This document shows, one piece after another, positions 20,060 through 32,111 of a stretch of 64,000 nt of DNA. How positions within the stretch are numbered: the stretch's first letter is position 1; every line of letters starts with the position of its first letter. This DNA comes from Neonectria sp. B-13. Taxonomy: Eukaryota; Ascomycota; Sordariomycetes; Hypocreales; Nectriaceae. The notes under the pieces were generated by a model. The model was not told the DNA's origin and made no database searches. It saw only the letters and a program-made list of their open reading frames with translations. The stretch covers positions 3,165,378 through 3,229,377 of the forward strand of contig NOKP01000002.1 in NCBI GenBank assembly GCA_002682825.1, read 5' to 3'. A program made the position numbers and the translations under genes.

Positions 20060-20185
20060 TGGAGCCTCAGTGCCTAAGCTAAGGCTAAAGAATTTAAAGA
20101 TGTAGGTCTGAGATCTCAGTGTTTAGGTCTTAGCGTTAGGTCTCAGCCATTAGGTCTTAGCGTTTAGGTTTCAGTATATCTGTAA
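20060..20185. repeat. Degenerate TTAGGTCTTAG tract upstream of the inverted module copy
   Basis: Repeats of TTAGGTCT(T/C)AG and TTTAGGT over about 120 bp, following AAGCTAAGGCTAAAG. Related in wording to the tracts at 11880, 14335 and 18295. Confidence 0.55.
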
Positions 20186-20261
20186 GTTATAATAAGTAAA
20201 GGGGGGTTCTGGAATAGGAGGGTGGTTGCGTTAGGGAGCATCAAGACCCCCTAGAAGGGTG

Positions 20262-20440
20262 CGAACTTTCCGAGCTCCTCGAGGACATTGTTCCATCCGA
20301 GCTGGAGGGGTTTCTCCTTGTTGAAAAGACGATGCTGTGGGAGCATGTGACCTTTCTGAGCTCCTCGAGGAAATCGACTCGTCTGAGCTGGCGGTCCCTC
20401 TTTCTTGAATTAATCTAGTCATGGTGTGTGCCGAATGCTT
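20262..20440. repeat. Diverged direct repeat, about 86-bp period
   Basis: GAGCTCCTCGAGGA occurs at 20272 and again about 86 bp later, each followed at similar spacing by TC(C/G)(A/T)... GAGCTGG and a pyrimidine-rich end. On the minus strand both copies read S-S-R-S-S-E in one frame, which hints at a decayed coding repeat. No protein family recognised. Confidence 0.55.
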
Positions 20441-20461
20441 CTGAATGACAACGAGGTTCAT

Positions 20462-21725
20462 GATAGATTGGGATTTTTGCGGGATTCTTGCTGTTGCAAC
20501 TTGAAAGGTCCTATGTCAGGGGAAGATCCAGTATGTGAACAGCTTGAGGAGTTTCAACTCTGGTCCGTTAGCAGTGCTCTATGAACTCTCACTCCAAGAA
20601 GCATGGCAATATGTACTATACACACGTCTGCGTATATATCACCCTCAGGGTGAACCTTGAGTACGATTTTTATCGTCCGTCCCGATCTCAAGCTAACTTC
20701 TTCATTCTAAGACTTCCGTCCCTTTTTCGAAATCGTGCCGAAACTCCAGAATCTGTGGGCGTCTTTGGAGCTTCGGTCACACACAGCACGATCAAAGATA
20801 GGTACCTATTTGCCTACCACATTCTCTCCCTTGCTCATGTAAACTGACTCAATGGTACAACTAGGAGATTTCGAGCATACCTATTGTCATTGCTAATTAC
20901 CTAAGCAAAGCGTGTTAAATAGTCAATAATCAGGAACTCAACAATGCTTCTTGAATCCGGGAATTTTTTCTTCTAATGAGTATGGACAATAGATCGGGGT
21001 TATGCATGGGTTGTCGAATTTTGTTTTTGGATGATTTGATGAACGTTTTTTATGAACATGATGGATAAACTAGAGTTGGGAGGGATTGTTTGATGAAAGA
21101 AGCTCGACATGATGGGTGAATTGGGGTTTGGATGGGTTGATGAATATGTTAATATGGTGGTCCAGCTCGAGGGCCTTGTGCTGCCAGGATCGAAGCCGGA
21201 TCTTGACAGCAACTGCCTTTGATCGGTTCGCAATACCTGAGTTGCTGAGTTCCAGCACACTCTTCAATCCCCACAGCGAGCATCCGAGACAGACATGTCG
21301 GAGCTTAATGTCACAGCGCCGCCACCTGTCAAGCGCGAGTGTGGCTGATGGACGCGGAGGTGGCGGCGGGTGCCCACCGGGCCACCACCGGCCTACCACC
21401 GGCTCGGAGTGTCGCAGGCGGAAATCCGGCGGCTCCGAGGCTTGTAGCCGAACGCGAAGCAAGAAAAGCCGCGGAAAAGTGGAGGAAGTGGAGGAAGTGG
21501 AGCGCCGACAGCCACACTTGCCGTGGCTGGAGAAACCTGTCGCTGTGTGTGCTGGGCTGCATTGGATTGTTTTCCACTCGGCTCATGCCCTTGGAGAAAC
21601 TTCAAACTTCCCTTTCAATCCACGTATCTCTCCATCCTTTTCCGCTTCCTCTCCTCTCCTCTCCTTGCCCTTCGCCCATTGCCTCTCCGAGTCCCCGGCT
21701 GCTCGCTCCTCGCTCGTCCTTCACA
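20462..21725. other. Right edge of the island and IDH2 promoter
   Basis: No gene recognised from 20462 to about 21500. The last 100 bp before the IDH2 start are C/T-rich (repeated CTCTCCT), typical of a fungal promoter or leader. The long plus-strand frames at 21116-21875 overlap the IDH2 start in other frames and are treated as chance. Confidence 0.5.
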
Positions 21726-23189
21726 ATGCTGGCCATTCGAGCTTTCTCCAGCCCTGTCCCCAGGCAGGCCCTGCGTGCAGCTCCCCGCGCGGCTGCGACC
21801 TGGGCCGTCTACGTAAGTGACGACTTCATGACGGCGAGCTGGACCGCACCGCGCCGCACCGCGAACCAATGCTGACCCGACTGCTGCAGAACCGATGCTA
21901 CTCGACCGCCGGTGACAAGGTCGCCAAGTACAACGGCACCAAGGACCCCAAAGTACGTCGACGCCTGATCGAGTCCCCTCCCGAGACACCCCAGCATTCG
22001 GCTGGTCCGAGCAAAGGTTGCCGAGATAAATCACTCAGCGCGATGCTTGGCTCGGTTCAACGCTCAGCTGCTGACACCATTCCAGGGCAACTTCCTCGTC
22101 AGCTTGATCGAGGGCGACGGCATCGGCCCCGAGATCTCCCAGTCCGTCAAGGACATCTTCGCCGCCGCCAAGGTACGCTCCACCAAGCCGTATAAGCTGC
22201 GATGCACTAACAACCCAGACTCCCATCGCCTGGGAGCCCGTCGACGTCACCCCCATCCTCAAGGATGGCAAGACCGCCATCCCCGACGCCGCCATTGAGA
22301 ACATCAAGAAGAACAAGATTGCCCTCAAGGGTCCCCTCGCTGTATGTGCCCCCGAGCGCATCGGCATCTCCGGCGCCTTCTAACTCGATCGCTCTAGACC
22401 CCCATTGGCAAGGGCCACGTCTCGCTCAACCTCACCCTCCGACGAACCTTCAACCTCTTCGCCAACCTGCGACCCTGCCGCTCCGTTGCCGGCTTCGAGA
22501 CCCCCTACGATGGCGTCAACACCGTCCTGATCCGAGAGAACACCGAGGGTGAATACTCCGGCATCGAGCACGTCGTCGTCGACGGCGTCGTCCAGAGCAT
22601 CAAGCTCATCACCCGCGAGGCCAGCGAGCGTGTCCTGCGATACGCCTTCCAGCACGCCGAGTCCATTGGCCGCAAGAAGGTCCGCGTCGTCCACAAGGCC
22701 ACCATCATGAAGCTCTCCGACGGTCTCTTCCTCAAGGTTGCCCAGGATGTCGCCAAGGACTTCCCCGGAATCGAGTTCGACGCCGAGCTGCTCGACAACA
22801 GCTGTCTCAAGATGGTCACCGACCCTACCCCCTACAACGACAAGGTCCTGGTCATGCCCAACCTCTACGGTGACATTCTCTCCGACATGTGCGCCGGCCT
22901 CATCGGCGGTCTCGGTCTTACCCCCTCGGGCAACATCGGCGACGAGTGCTCCATCTTCGAGGCCGTCCACGGCTCCGCCCCCGACATTGCCGGAAAGGGC
23001 CTGGCCAACCCCACCGCCCTGCTCCTCAGCTCCATCATGATGCTGCGACACATGGGCCTGACTGAGCACGCCGCTCGCATCGAGACGGCCATCTTTGATA
23101 CCCTGGCCGAGGGCAAGGCCCTGACTGGCGACCTTGGCGGCAAGGCCAAGACCCACGAGTTCGCCCAGGCCATCATCTCGAGGTTGTAG
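21726..23189 (+). CDS. IDH2: NAD-dependent isocitrate dehydrogenase, catalytic subunit, mitochondrial
   Basis: Five exons (21726-21812, 21890-21952, 22086-22172, 22219-22341, 22398-23189) give 383 residues, normal for the family. The first 35 or so residues ([20 protein letters not shown]) are basic and Ser/Ala-rich, a mitochondrial presequence. [10 protein letters not shown] opens the beta-decarboxylating dehydrogenase fold. [13 protein letters not shown] is the isocitrate/metal segment, and NLYGDILSD with [10 protein letters not shown] forms the metal and NAD sites. The Ser of the RENTEGEYS region and the intact catalytic residues point to the Idh2-type catalytic subunit rather than regulatory Idh1. 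It converts isocitrate and NAD to 2-oxoglutarate, CO2 and NADH in the TCA cycle, as a hetero-oligomer with Idh1 and usually under AMP control. Confidence 0.96.
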
Positions 23190-23763
23190 ATAGGGATAGA
23201 CTGTTGGTGTGTTGAGGGTAGTATTTATGTAACTGTACCAATCCTAGATTAAGGCACGGCGAAATGATTATTTGAACTATTCACTTTCTGGCGAAGTTTG
23301 TCACTCAAGTTGGTATTGACTAGATGGGACTGAGAGTATCAGCTGTGCATTTTACGGTTCTCATGCTTCTTCCTTGACGCGTTCCCAGGTATCGACATGA
23401 TTTCAAAAACGGAAGAGACTGAATCAACTAGCTCAACAACAAGCGTATCTGGATTTACGAAAAGACGGCCGGAGTTGTGCATTAACACGTCACCTTAGCG
23501 TCGTGGTTGCCCGCACATGTCATGATGCAACCCGCCGACAAAGCAATTTGACGACCCACTCCAGCATGCACGTCATCGCGAACTAAACACGCTGCGACAA
23601 TGTCGGGATTATCCTAACGCTTCGTAACGTACACATGTCCAATCGCTAAGGCCTTCTCCAGGGATATTCCGTAGCCATGTTCGCCCCCAATGATCCAATA
23701 AATGCCGACAGAATTTCCATGTACGCCATTCCGTGACCCTCTCCCGAAGGAGTTTTCCTATCT
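23190..23763. other. Intergenic region, IDH2 and F-box gene 3' ends
   Basis: Convergent 3' ends. No ORF of note and no repeat seen. Confidence 0.6.
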
Positions 23764-26700
23764 TCAAAGTCTTCCACTTCGAATCTCCTTGTCAAAGATC
23801 TTTACACCCCACACGTCGTAGAACTGCAACACCCCCACAGTCTTGAGTCGGAGCCGCTTCCCGCAGTGGAACGCATCGTCGTCGTCCTCGCCGCTGTCAG
23901 TATCCGAGCCCCAGTCGCTCATTGGTAACAGCGGAAGAGCATTGTTGTTGTGGTCGGGGCCGATGGTGGCTTTTCCCTTGCCCTTGTCCCTCCTCTTTGA
24001 TTCCTCCTCGCCCTTCTTGGGTGTTTCGGAAGGCCGAATGACACGATCTAGCCGGTCATCCTCCATGGCGATCCACTCCAGTTTGAGCTCGGGATGGTGC
24101 GAGAGGTTGTCGACAATGAAGTTCAAAATCTCTCGCATGACCCAGATGCAAGTGTCGTTGTTTCTGAAATGGAGAATGTGTATGGCTCGTAGATTCGCCA
24201 ACCCGAAAAAATATTGCATAAACGCATGCTGCACGAGTTAGCGATGTCGAGGTGGACGGACGGGTCACTTACCACAGCGTGGATGTTCATACTGACAGCC
24301 AGTTCTTCGAGCTGAGTTCCCCGATTACAGATGAGAATCATGGCTTTTTGATTGACATCCCAGTTGGATCCGTTGGACTCGTCCTTGATCATCAGTCTCT
24401 TCAAAGTCATGATGTGCTTCTTGAGAACGAGACGGCGGATCTGGTCAATCGTCGTTGTTGTCTTAGGGGCAAAACTCTCTGGCTTGTGTTTCGTGCTGCG
24501 TTCCAGCATGAAGAGCTCGTGCAGCTCATCTAGCTGCGACATGCAAGTTAGGAAGGCGGGAGACACATTGTCGGTAAAGACACTGCGTAGAGCCAAAGGG
24601 TGGACCTTGTTTTCCTTAGACAGCAACGTCCAAATCGGGGCTTGGTTGCCGACATTGAGGAGAGTGAGGTTCTTGATGCACCGCAAATCCATGGCTCTGG
24701 AGAGCACGGAAGCTTTCACGGGAAGCAGGTAAATGCATAGCGTCTCTAGCGAAACCCCGCGGGTATCCCTGATGTAGTCATCCATGGAACGTCGGCTGGT
24801 TTCGGTGCCAGCCTCCTTCAAAATAGGCAACTGCTTTGTTGCATCGAGAATTTCGGCTTCTGCTGTCTTGATCTGATGTTGGATGTCGGAGATGGAAAGG
24901 AGAAGTTCTTTAAGCTGACATTCCGCTTCCCTAACGTGGTGAGGGTCGGCATTACTCTCCGCACACATAACCTTGAGCTTTTGACCAAGTCCGTCCGCCT
25001 GCTGTTGGAAATGACCGAGCTTGACGGAGAGCGTCTCGGTATTGGTCAACTGCGCTGTCAGATTTGTGATGGCGCGTTTCATTCCCAGAGACGAGCTGGA
25101 GATGGAGGCTCCTAAGCGGGTGGTAGCCGAGTCCACGGGGGATTTCTCGACATCAATTGTGACCTGATCATCGGAATCTTCATCGACTTCGTCCACCACG
25201 TCCAAATGCTCAATCTCAATGTCTTCTGGGGACACCTCGCCTTCGACTTTGGCTTTGGGTTGGCTACTAGACGCCGAACTCGAAGAAGCCACTGCCTGGC
25301 TGTCCTCCTTTTTAGCGTCCTCGCTACCCTTGGGTGCTTCAAGGGTTTCGTCGGTTTTCGCGATTTTGCCTGATTCGACATATTTTCTAGCGGCCTGTTC
25401 GATCAAGTCGAGTATGGCCTGTTGTTCGGTAGAAAAGTCTCGCGAGCCATTGCTGAGCGACATCAGCTTAGAGGAGACACCTCGTATGGATGCGATGAAT
25501 TCTTCCTGGGGATCTGCCGTGTCATTTTCGGACTCTTCGATTTTCTCGCCACCCGCAGCATCCCTGGGACTTTTCTGAAACTGCGACTTCTTGATGATGA
25601 ATGGCTCGACGTCAAAGATCCTCCCGAGGACAGACTCTTGGAGTTTGCGCTCCTCTTGCGAACGGAAGGTCTTGGCAGGGCCGCTTGCATCAAAGTTGGA
25701 GCTCTGGGAGGCCGGAACGACTTGAAACTCGTCATCGACGTCCGAATCATCCGGATCAGAATCCGGCGGTGGTCTCCGAGCCTGGGACGCCAGTGATTCG
25801 GACAGAGACAAGTGCAGTTCGTTCAAGGTGGACGAGGAATTGCGTACACAGGTCTTGAGCTCAGTTACCACGTCAAGGCTGTCGATATCAAGGACAGAGA
25901 GAGTCTTGAGTTTCTTGAAGCCTGAGAGTGTGGGAGGTTCCCGCACAGGCGCCCGCTTCCCAGCCTTGCTCTTAGACTTGGACGTCGGTAGGAGATTCGG
26001 CGGAGGTCCACTTGCAAGCGGGGCCGTGGTCGTCCCGGCTAGAGGGACCGGAAAGCTCAGAGGTGGGGGCGGGATATCGGACCAGTGACTCGGCGGCGGC
26101 GGTATGTCATCAAGCAGAATAGGCAAAGGAGGCGGAGTAGTATAGTAAGATTCGCCAGCTTGCATACGGACGTGGAGTGCTGTCAAGGTCCGTATCTTGT
26201 GTAGTTCCTGATAAACGGGTCTGCTGAGTTCCACACGAATGTTCCACCTAAGCGGCAATTAGCACGAGTAGAAGTGATCAATGCGGTGCCACGTACCGGA
26301 AAGTCTCGAGAGACTTGGCTTTCTTGAGAGTCAGGTACAACAGTGTATTAAGGAACTTGCCGCAACTAGCGCTGTACAGGTATGGCTTGTAGGCATGCTC
26401 GGCTTTGGGGCCGGTGCTCACAGTGTCCATGGACAGTTCCTTGAGATGTTTGGCATAGTTGTACTCGCTCGTGGTGAAGGCATCAAGGCCGCCAGCAAGG
26501 CCGTCAATGGGGCATTCGAACCTCAGGTCATCCTCATCGGGGAAGAGAATGTTGAAGCTGCGGTACAGATGAGTGGAGGCGAGCTCGTGAAAGTGCTTCG
26601 AGACGAGTGCGACACAGATGAGATCGGATTGAGAGCACTGTGGGAGTCAGCGGGTGTTTGGAGAACAGAGCAGGCGCATTGGCGCATACATGGGATAGGA

Positions 26701-26791
26701 TTTCCTGCTGAGTCTCTGATGGCAGGTCGAGAAAGGTGAGCGGAGGTTTGGGTGCGGGGGCAGCCTCGTCGCCGGCGGCCTCCGCAGCCAT
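23764..26791 (-). CDS. F-box protein, 960 residues
   Basis: Four exons on the minus strand (26791-26690, 26637-26297, 26247-24273, 24228-23764). Splicing the first two completes the F-box: LTFLDLPSETQQEILSH then CSQSDLICVALVSKHFHELA, residues 18-55, with the usual L-P-E-I...L..VS.F pattern. The middle (about 175-550) is Pro/Ser- and acidic-rich with a coiled-coil region. The remainder contains LRCIKNLTLLNVG-like strands reminiscent of degenerate leucine-rich repeats. The C-terminus is acidic (DTDSGEDDDD). It is likely a substrate adaptor for an SCF ubiquitin ligase through Skp1; the substrate cannot be read from sequence. The start at 26791 (MAAEAAGDEA) is the first ATG ahead of the F-box. 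Confidence 0.85.
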
Positions 26792-29700
26792 GATTGCTGG
26801 TATGTGAGAGAGCGAGACAAGCTTGACGGAGGGGGGGCGAGTAGAGACGAGGACGAAGGTGGAAGCGCAGGCGAGAGCGCAAGCAGAGGCGGTAGAGGTG
26901 GAAGTCGAAGTAGAGGTGCCGACGTCAGTTGGAGCGGGACGTGGCCGAAGCGACCGGAAGCGAAGCGAGGCGAAGTGAAGCGAAGTTGATCAATGCGATG
27001 GATGTGGTGGGGGTATCGGATACCGAGGACGAATGCTGAGAAGGTGTAAAGCCAGCGGACGAGAGCGACAGCAACAGCAGGTGGAATAGAATATATGAAA
27101 TATGAAACGAGGGCGGCAGAAGCAAGCAGGTCGCAGGTCGCAAGTCGCAACGTAGGTCGCAAAGCGTGGTCGGAGGTTTGCGGTCGCCGGCGGGTGGTTC
27201 TTTGTTGGCTTGGTGGATGGCGGGGCGGATCAACGATTCGCAGCAGGCGTCCCTAGGCTTTCCACGGCCTGTCAATCGAGTTGTGCGTGGGCACTGGGAG
27301 ACGAGGCTGCACAAGCGCGACTAGCCGAAGACGGGGGTCAGGGCAAGTTGCAAAAATGGAAGAATGGGATGACGGAGGCTTGGACCTGGTCTTGGACTTG
27401 GCGAGGTGACAGTGAAGACAGTGAGGCTTGGAGGGGACTCAGTTGCCAGTCGCCGGTCGCCAGTCGTCCCATGAGAAGACACGCCCCGTTTACGGCGCAG
27501 ACGGGACGGGGCAAGGGCAGGTCATGGGCGCATGGGGGGGGCATGGAACATGGGGCGATGACGGGTGGGTGACTTTAATTACGCAGTAGTGCGAGGAGGA
27601 GGACATGGATGTGCGTGCAGGTGGCCAACGGCGGCCACCAGTCAGCCAAACGCGACGCTTCCACAAGCGCCGTGAAGCTGCGAAGGGCTGTGAAGGACAG
27701 ACAGTAAAGGACAGTCGTAAGGGCTGTAAATACCTGGATTGGGATTCAACGTCAGCTTAAACTTCTTGCCCATGTTTCACTTTTACAGGCGAAACATTGT
27801 TTTCACATGCCGAGTTGTCAGACAGAGACAGCATCTATTCGGCCTGTTTGACCGTGACCTGTGTGGCTCAACCATGTACATGTAACAGTCTTACACCCTG
27901 CAAAACTGACAGATGGGATTTGTTTCAAAGGTTTGGTAGACCAAGGAGTACAAGAAAGAGATGCAAAATGGGCACAATTTCTCGTACACTCCTGTATGCA
28001 GCAGCACTTCCTTCAAAACCCCAAGTGGAGACCCTTCCCCTTCATCAAGATCGGGATCCATTTTGAAGCCCCAAACCAGGCACGGCCGGAACAGAAACCA
28101 CCAACACCGACTGACCAACAGAGATTGACCAACACATAATTGACCAGCAGAGAATAGCCAACAGACGAGAAAAGTCTGATCGCTTAACCTAATTATGAGT
28201 AATATTCCAACTTGCCCTCCATTTGCTGTCATGACTCACAGCTCTTGGGCTGTATACGTTGCACCACGACTTCTGTGCCTGGTTCGGCGTCGGGATGAGC
28301 GTGGCCAGGAACCCCACATCTTCGTCCAACGTGGCTCAACATGGTCCAAGTTGTGAAAGCCTCACTTTAGCTCCTACATTTTTGGACATTTTGAAGCCAA
28401 CTGAACTCCCCATTTGCAAAGAACATTGCTGTGAGTCAGGTTTACAAATAATTGCCGCTTATGGAGAATGCAACGTGAACTAGCCTTCATGGATAGAAGA
28501 TGCGCCCTAAAGAGGTCAGGGTTACCCAACGTCTTTACTACTCGAGAAATGCTCTTCAACTAGGCAAGCAAGCAAAGAAACAAGGGTAACTAATGTAATA
28601 GCAACGATTTATTTGTTTATTACAGTGAGGGAAGTGTTTATGAGTGCATTGCTTTCCCAGGCTTACACACACTCGCTGAGCGCACCCGCAAATTCGCTAT
28701 GGGTAGGACAAATATCCCTCCCCTGCGTCGGCTCGAGAATCAAGGGAGGCAGACATTTGCGAAACTAGACTACAAGCCTGCAGCACTACCTCCCGCCGGC
28801 ACGGCAATGTAGATGCATAGCCTACAAAGTACATGGCCGTTGGCTCCAAGCTTGTGCTGTGCTAGGGACGTGTGCCGTAACCCGCAAGCCCACATCGGCT
28901 TCTCGTGTGGGGTCACGGCGCATGGGTGAAAACCTCCGAATCGCCCCATCTTCTCCTCAAACAGTTGGAGACGCGACGAAACTTGTGGACCGGACTCGCG
29001 TTTAGTGGTGCGTAGGCCTAGGACACAGTCCTCTTGCGCAAACGAGGGCTGGGCTGCTTGAGTCCTGGATACAGTTTCACTGATTCCTTAGCGTAAGAAT
29101 GGGTATTTCTGAATTTGCTCTGGCCTGCAGTGGTCTTCCTTGTGACGGAAGACTATTTGGGCTGAAGTTGTCGCAAGTCAGACACGGCGTCCTGTTTCCG
29201 AAGTCTATTTTCGTTGTTGGCTTTGCACAGCCGATGTAATGATGGAGCGATTGTGTGATCCTTGAATCTATATCTACAGTTAGGATCAAGGTGTGAGGTA
29301 AGCACCAGTACATGACTAGATGGCATGAGACGAAACGAGGCGAGACGAGACGAGAATTTGGTCAGGATGCACAAAGTAGCGAATGGACGAAGGATTTGAT
29401 CGTCAACGCCCACTTCGCCAAGTCGGCCTCCATCCAAAGTCGCCACCGGTCTGGCCTCGAGTCTGGCCAAACCATCAGTCCCCAACTTTACTTGTTGGTC
29501 CATCTGCAGTGGCCTGCCTGCACATCGTCGAAATCCTTCTCAGCCGCAGTCATGGGGCTAAGAATTCCGACACAGGCTGTTGGTTAACCACCATGATGAA
29601 ACTCAAGACGATCCCTCGCCCAGCTCCCCGCCCCGTAAACGACAAACGGGGGTCCACTTCCAAGGCTGTGCCCGGGCCGTCCAGTCACACTAACACTCCC

Positions 29701-29963
29701 CCTTCAATAACCTGTCAATGTCCTAGATCCGTTCTGTTCTCTTCTCCATCTCACTCACTTCATATGCTTCACCGTCCCTACAGTCCCTTTTTCCATTTGC
29801 GTTTTGCTCGTTTCCTCCGTGGTACAGTCCCCCGGCTGTGTGTTGCACTTTTGACTTGCGTGGCTGTGCTTCCCGCCATCTCTTGGATCTATCAAATCAC
29901 CCGCATCAAACCGCCGACGTTACCCTCCAAACATAAGGACATCGCCTTGAGGCTGTCCTGACA
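26792..29963. other. Intergenic region, 3.2 kb
   Basis: Divergent promoters of the F-box and Cyk3-like genes. Short purine-rich runs occur (GAAGCGA near 26950-26990, CAGGTCG near 27120-27160, GAGAC near 29330-29355). No family-like ORF on either strand; the 192-codon plus-strand frame at 29383-29961 overlaps the leader of the next gene in another frame and has no recognisable features. Confidence 0.5.
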
Positions 29964-32111
29964 ATGGCCGATAATGATGAGCCTAAATTCAACACGTTGG
30001 CAGAGCGAATAGCGGCCCTCAACAAGCAAAAGAACTTCAGCAGCACCCCCGAGCCTGTTCGCAAACGACCTCCTCCGCCCCCTCCTCCTGGCCGCCCTCT
30101 GGTCGATACTCGGGCTCAGTCGCTCCCGGTGGTTTCATCCTCACCTGCAAGCTCTCAGGGCTATTCGAACCCCGTGATTCCCCCCAGGCCTAAGCGGAAC
30201 AATGCGCCACCGGTTTTCGAGCAGCATCTCGCAGTTGCTCCGCACGAGGCCGTCGCGACGCCTCATCACCAGAGCCCAGCAAACGCCCCACCTCCGTTGC
30301 CAAGCCGTACCGCGTCCGGCCCAACGCCGAGTTTGCCGCCTCGGCGCACCTCGACTCAGTCTTCCTTGATGGTGAGGCGTAACTCGGGCTCTTCAGAACT
30401 ATCTCAGCATTCAACCTTATCCTCTCTGTCTGTGGGTTACACTGCATCTTCCGTCACCAGTCAGGGCTCCGAGGGCACCATTCACAAGCTGCCCCCGGCA
30501 TTTGATCCGGCCAGTCTCCCTCAGTTGCCACCCACCAGGAGGGAACGCGAGGCCAAGGAGGCGGCCAAAGTGGCGGCCAAGCCCAAGCATCACGTCGCAG
30601 GCTCACATCCCGCTCCCGCAACTCGCCAGATAGAGCCCGCTCCAGCCCCCAAGTATCGCGCCCCGGCTGCCCAGCCTGCTCCCGTTGTTCGCCAGCTTGA
30701 ACCAGCTCCGGCCCCGGCCCCCAAGCCTGGTCTTCCTCCAAGATTACCCTCGCGCCCAGCGATCCCACAGCGAAGTGCAACGGTGGCGACCACGGAGCCT
30801 TCACTCCCGCCTCGACAACTGCCCCCTCGACCAACGGCTTTCGTGAAGCCGCCGCTTACCAATGGGGCTTCAAAAGAACAGCACCAGAACGGTCAAACGA
30901 GTGCGCATCCCCCGTCGTTCCCAGGTGTGCGACCACAGCTCCCAAGCCGGCCGCAACCGCAAGATGAACCTCCCCCTGTGCCGGTTTCCTCACGCCCGTC
31001 ACTTGCGCAGATCGAGGCTGTTTCCTCCCGAGTTGCTCCCGGCCCGGTGATCAACGACTGCTTTATTTGTCGAGATTGGAGTGGTCCTGATGGAGTAGCA
31101 GCTCAATTCCCTCGGCAATCGCTGCCGAGGCAGGACCCCGTAGGCCATCTGGCTCGTGGGCTCTGTGACCCATTCCCGTCTTACACCGACAAGGCTCGGG
31201 CAATCTTCGCCTGGTTCCATCACAACATTGCCTATGACACCGTGTCATTTTTCGGAAAGTGCGTCAAACACATGACAGTCGAAGACACGATTTTCAGCGG
31301 ATTGGCCGTATGTCAAGGATACGCCGAAACGTACAAGGCGATTGCAAACAGAGCTGGACTCGAGTGTGTCCTCATCAGCGGTCATGGAAAGGGATTCGGG
31401 CACACTCCCATGAAAAAAGGGGAGCATCCTCCTCCACCGAAGGCAGACGGCCATGCGTGGAACGCGGTGCGGATTGATGGCGGCGAGTGGAAGCTCCTGG
31501 ATGCCTGCTGGGGTGCTGGCCACCTCGACACGACCACCAATGAATACAAGGCGGCATTTTCACCCAAGCAGTTCATCCGGCCCAACGACGAGTTTGGCAA
31601 GTACCACTTCCCCCGTGAGTCACGTTACCAGTTCCGGGACGATGGCCGGGTCATCACCTGGGAGGAGTACATTGTCGATCAGATTGCCGGCGAGCAGCCC
31701 ATCTTCTACGGTGGTGGACACAAAGAAGGGATTTCCGAAGCGAGCGTGGAACCCAAGGAACGAAACATCTCGGTGCACAGCGGTGAAGTCGTGCGGTTCC
31801 AGTTTTCCAAAATCTGCGAGCACTGGACGTCGGAGAAGCACGGGTTAGGTATACCTCCGCTGCTTCTCCTCTGTATAAAGGGGGTTGATGGACGAAAGGA
31901 CGAAATGTTGCCAATTGAGACAGATGGCTACTGGCATTGGATCGATGTGAATGCGAGGGATTTAGGCGCTCCTGGACAGTCAGTTCAGGTTGCCCAGCCG
32001 ACAACCATTAATGGGCAGGATGCCAGGGGCGTTACGGCAAAGGAATTCCTGGCGAAGAAGGGCAAAGTTAACATGGCTTGGTCCTATGTTATGCGTTGGG
32101 AATTGGTATAA
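29964..32111 (+). CDS. Cyk3-like cytokinesis protein with transglutaminase-like fold
   Basis: Single exon, 715 residues. Residues 1 to about 360 are proline-rich (KRPPPPPPPGRP, PALP and PAPAPK repeats, several PxxP sites likely to bind SH3 proteins). Residues 410-520 form a transglutaminase-like domain: KARAIFAWFHHNIAYD, then C450 in VCQGYAE, H497 in DGHAWN and D513 in LLDACW, so the Cys-His-Asp triad is intact. The C-terminal 200 residues match the Ig-like/KY-type extension of this family. Yeast Cyk3 acts at the bud neck in septum synthesis and carries an N-terminal SH3 domain. None is visible here, so this may be a Cyk3-related paralogue rather than the orthologue. Whether it is enzymatically active is unknown; in yeast Cyk3 the triad is incomplete. 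Confidence 0.8.
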   Translation: MADNDEPKFNTLAERIAALNKQKNFSSTPEPVRKRPPPPPPPGRPLVDTRAQSLPVVSSSPASSQGYSNPVIPPRPKRNNAPPVFEQHLAVAPHEAVATPHHQSPANAPPPLPSRTASGPTPSLPPRRTSTQSSLMVRRNSGSSELSQHSTLSSLSVGYTASSVTSQGSEGTIHKLPPAFDPASLPQLPPTRREREAKEAAKVAAKPKHHVAGSHPAPATRQIEPAPAPKYRAPAAQPAPVVRQLEPAPAPAPKPGLPPRLPSRPAIPQRSATVATTEPSLPPRQLPPRPTAFVKPPLTNGASKEQHQNGQTSAHPPSFPGVRPQLPSRPQPQDEPPPVPVSSRPSLAQIEAVSSRVAPGPVINDCFICRDWSGPDGVAAQFPRQSLPRQDPVGHLARGLCDPFPSYTDKARAIFAWFHHNIAYDTVSFFGKCVKHMTVEDTIFSGLAVCQGYAETYKAIANRAGLECVLISGHGKGFGHTPMKKGEHPPPPKADGHAWNAVRIDGGEWKLLDACWGAGHLDTTTNEYKAAFSPKQFIRPNDEFGKYHFPRESRYQFRDDGRVITWEEYIVDQIAGEQPIFYGGGHKEGISEASVEPKERNISVHSGEVVRFQFSKICEHWTSEKHGLGIPPLLLLCIKGVDGRKDEMLPIETDGYWHWIDVNARDLGAPGQSVQVAQPTTINGQDARGVTAKEFLAKKGKVNMAWSYVMRWELV

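Noticed and set aside
9276..21725. Intact autonomous transposon in the island
   Set aside because: No transposase, reverse transcriptase, integrase or long terminal repeats could be recognised on either strand.
22380..23156. 258-codon minus-strand frame inside IDH2
   Set aside because: Antisense shadow of a G+C-rich conserved exon.
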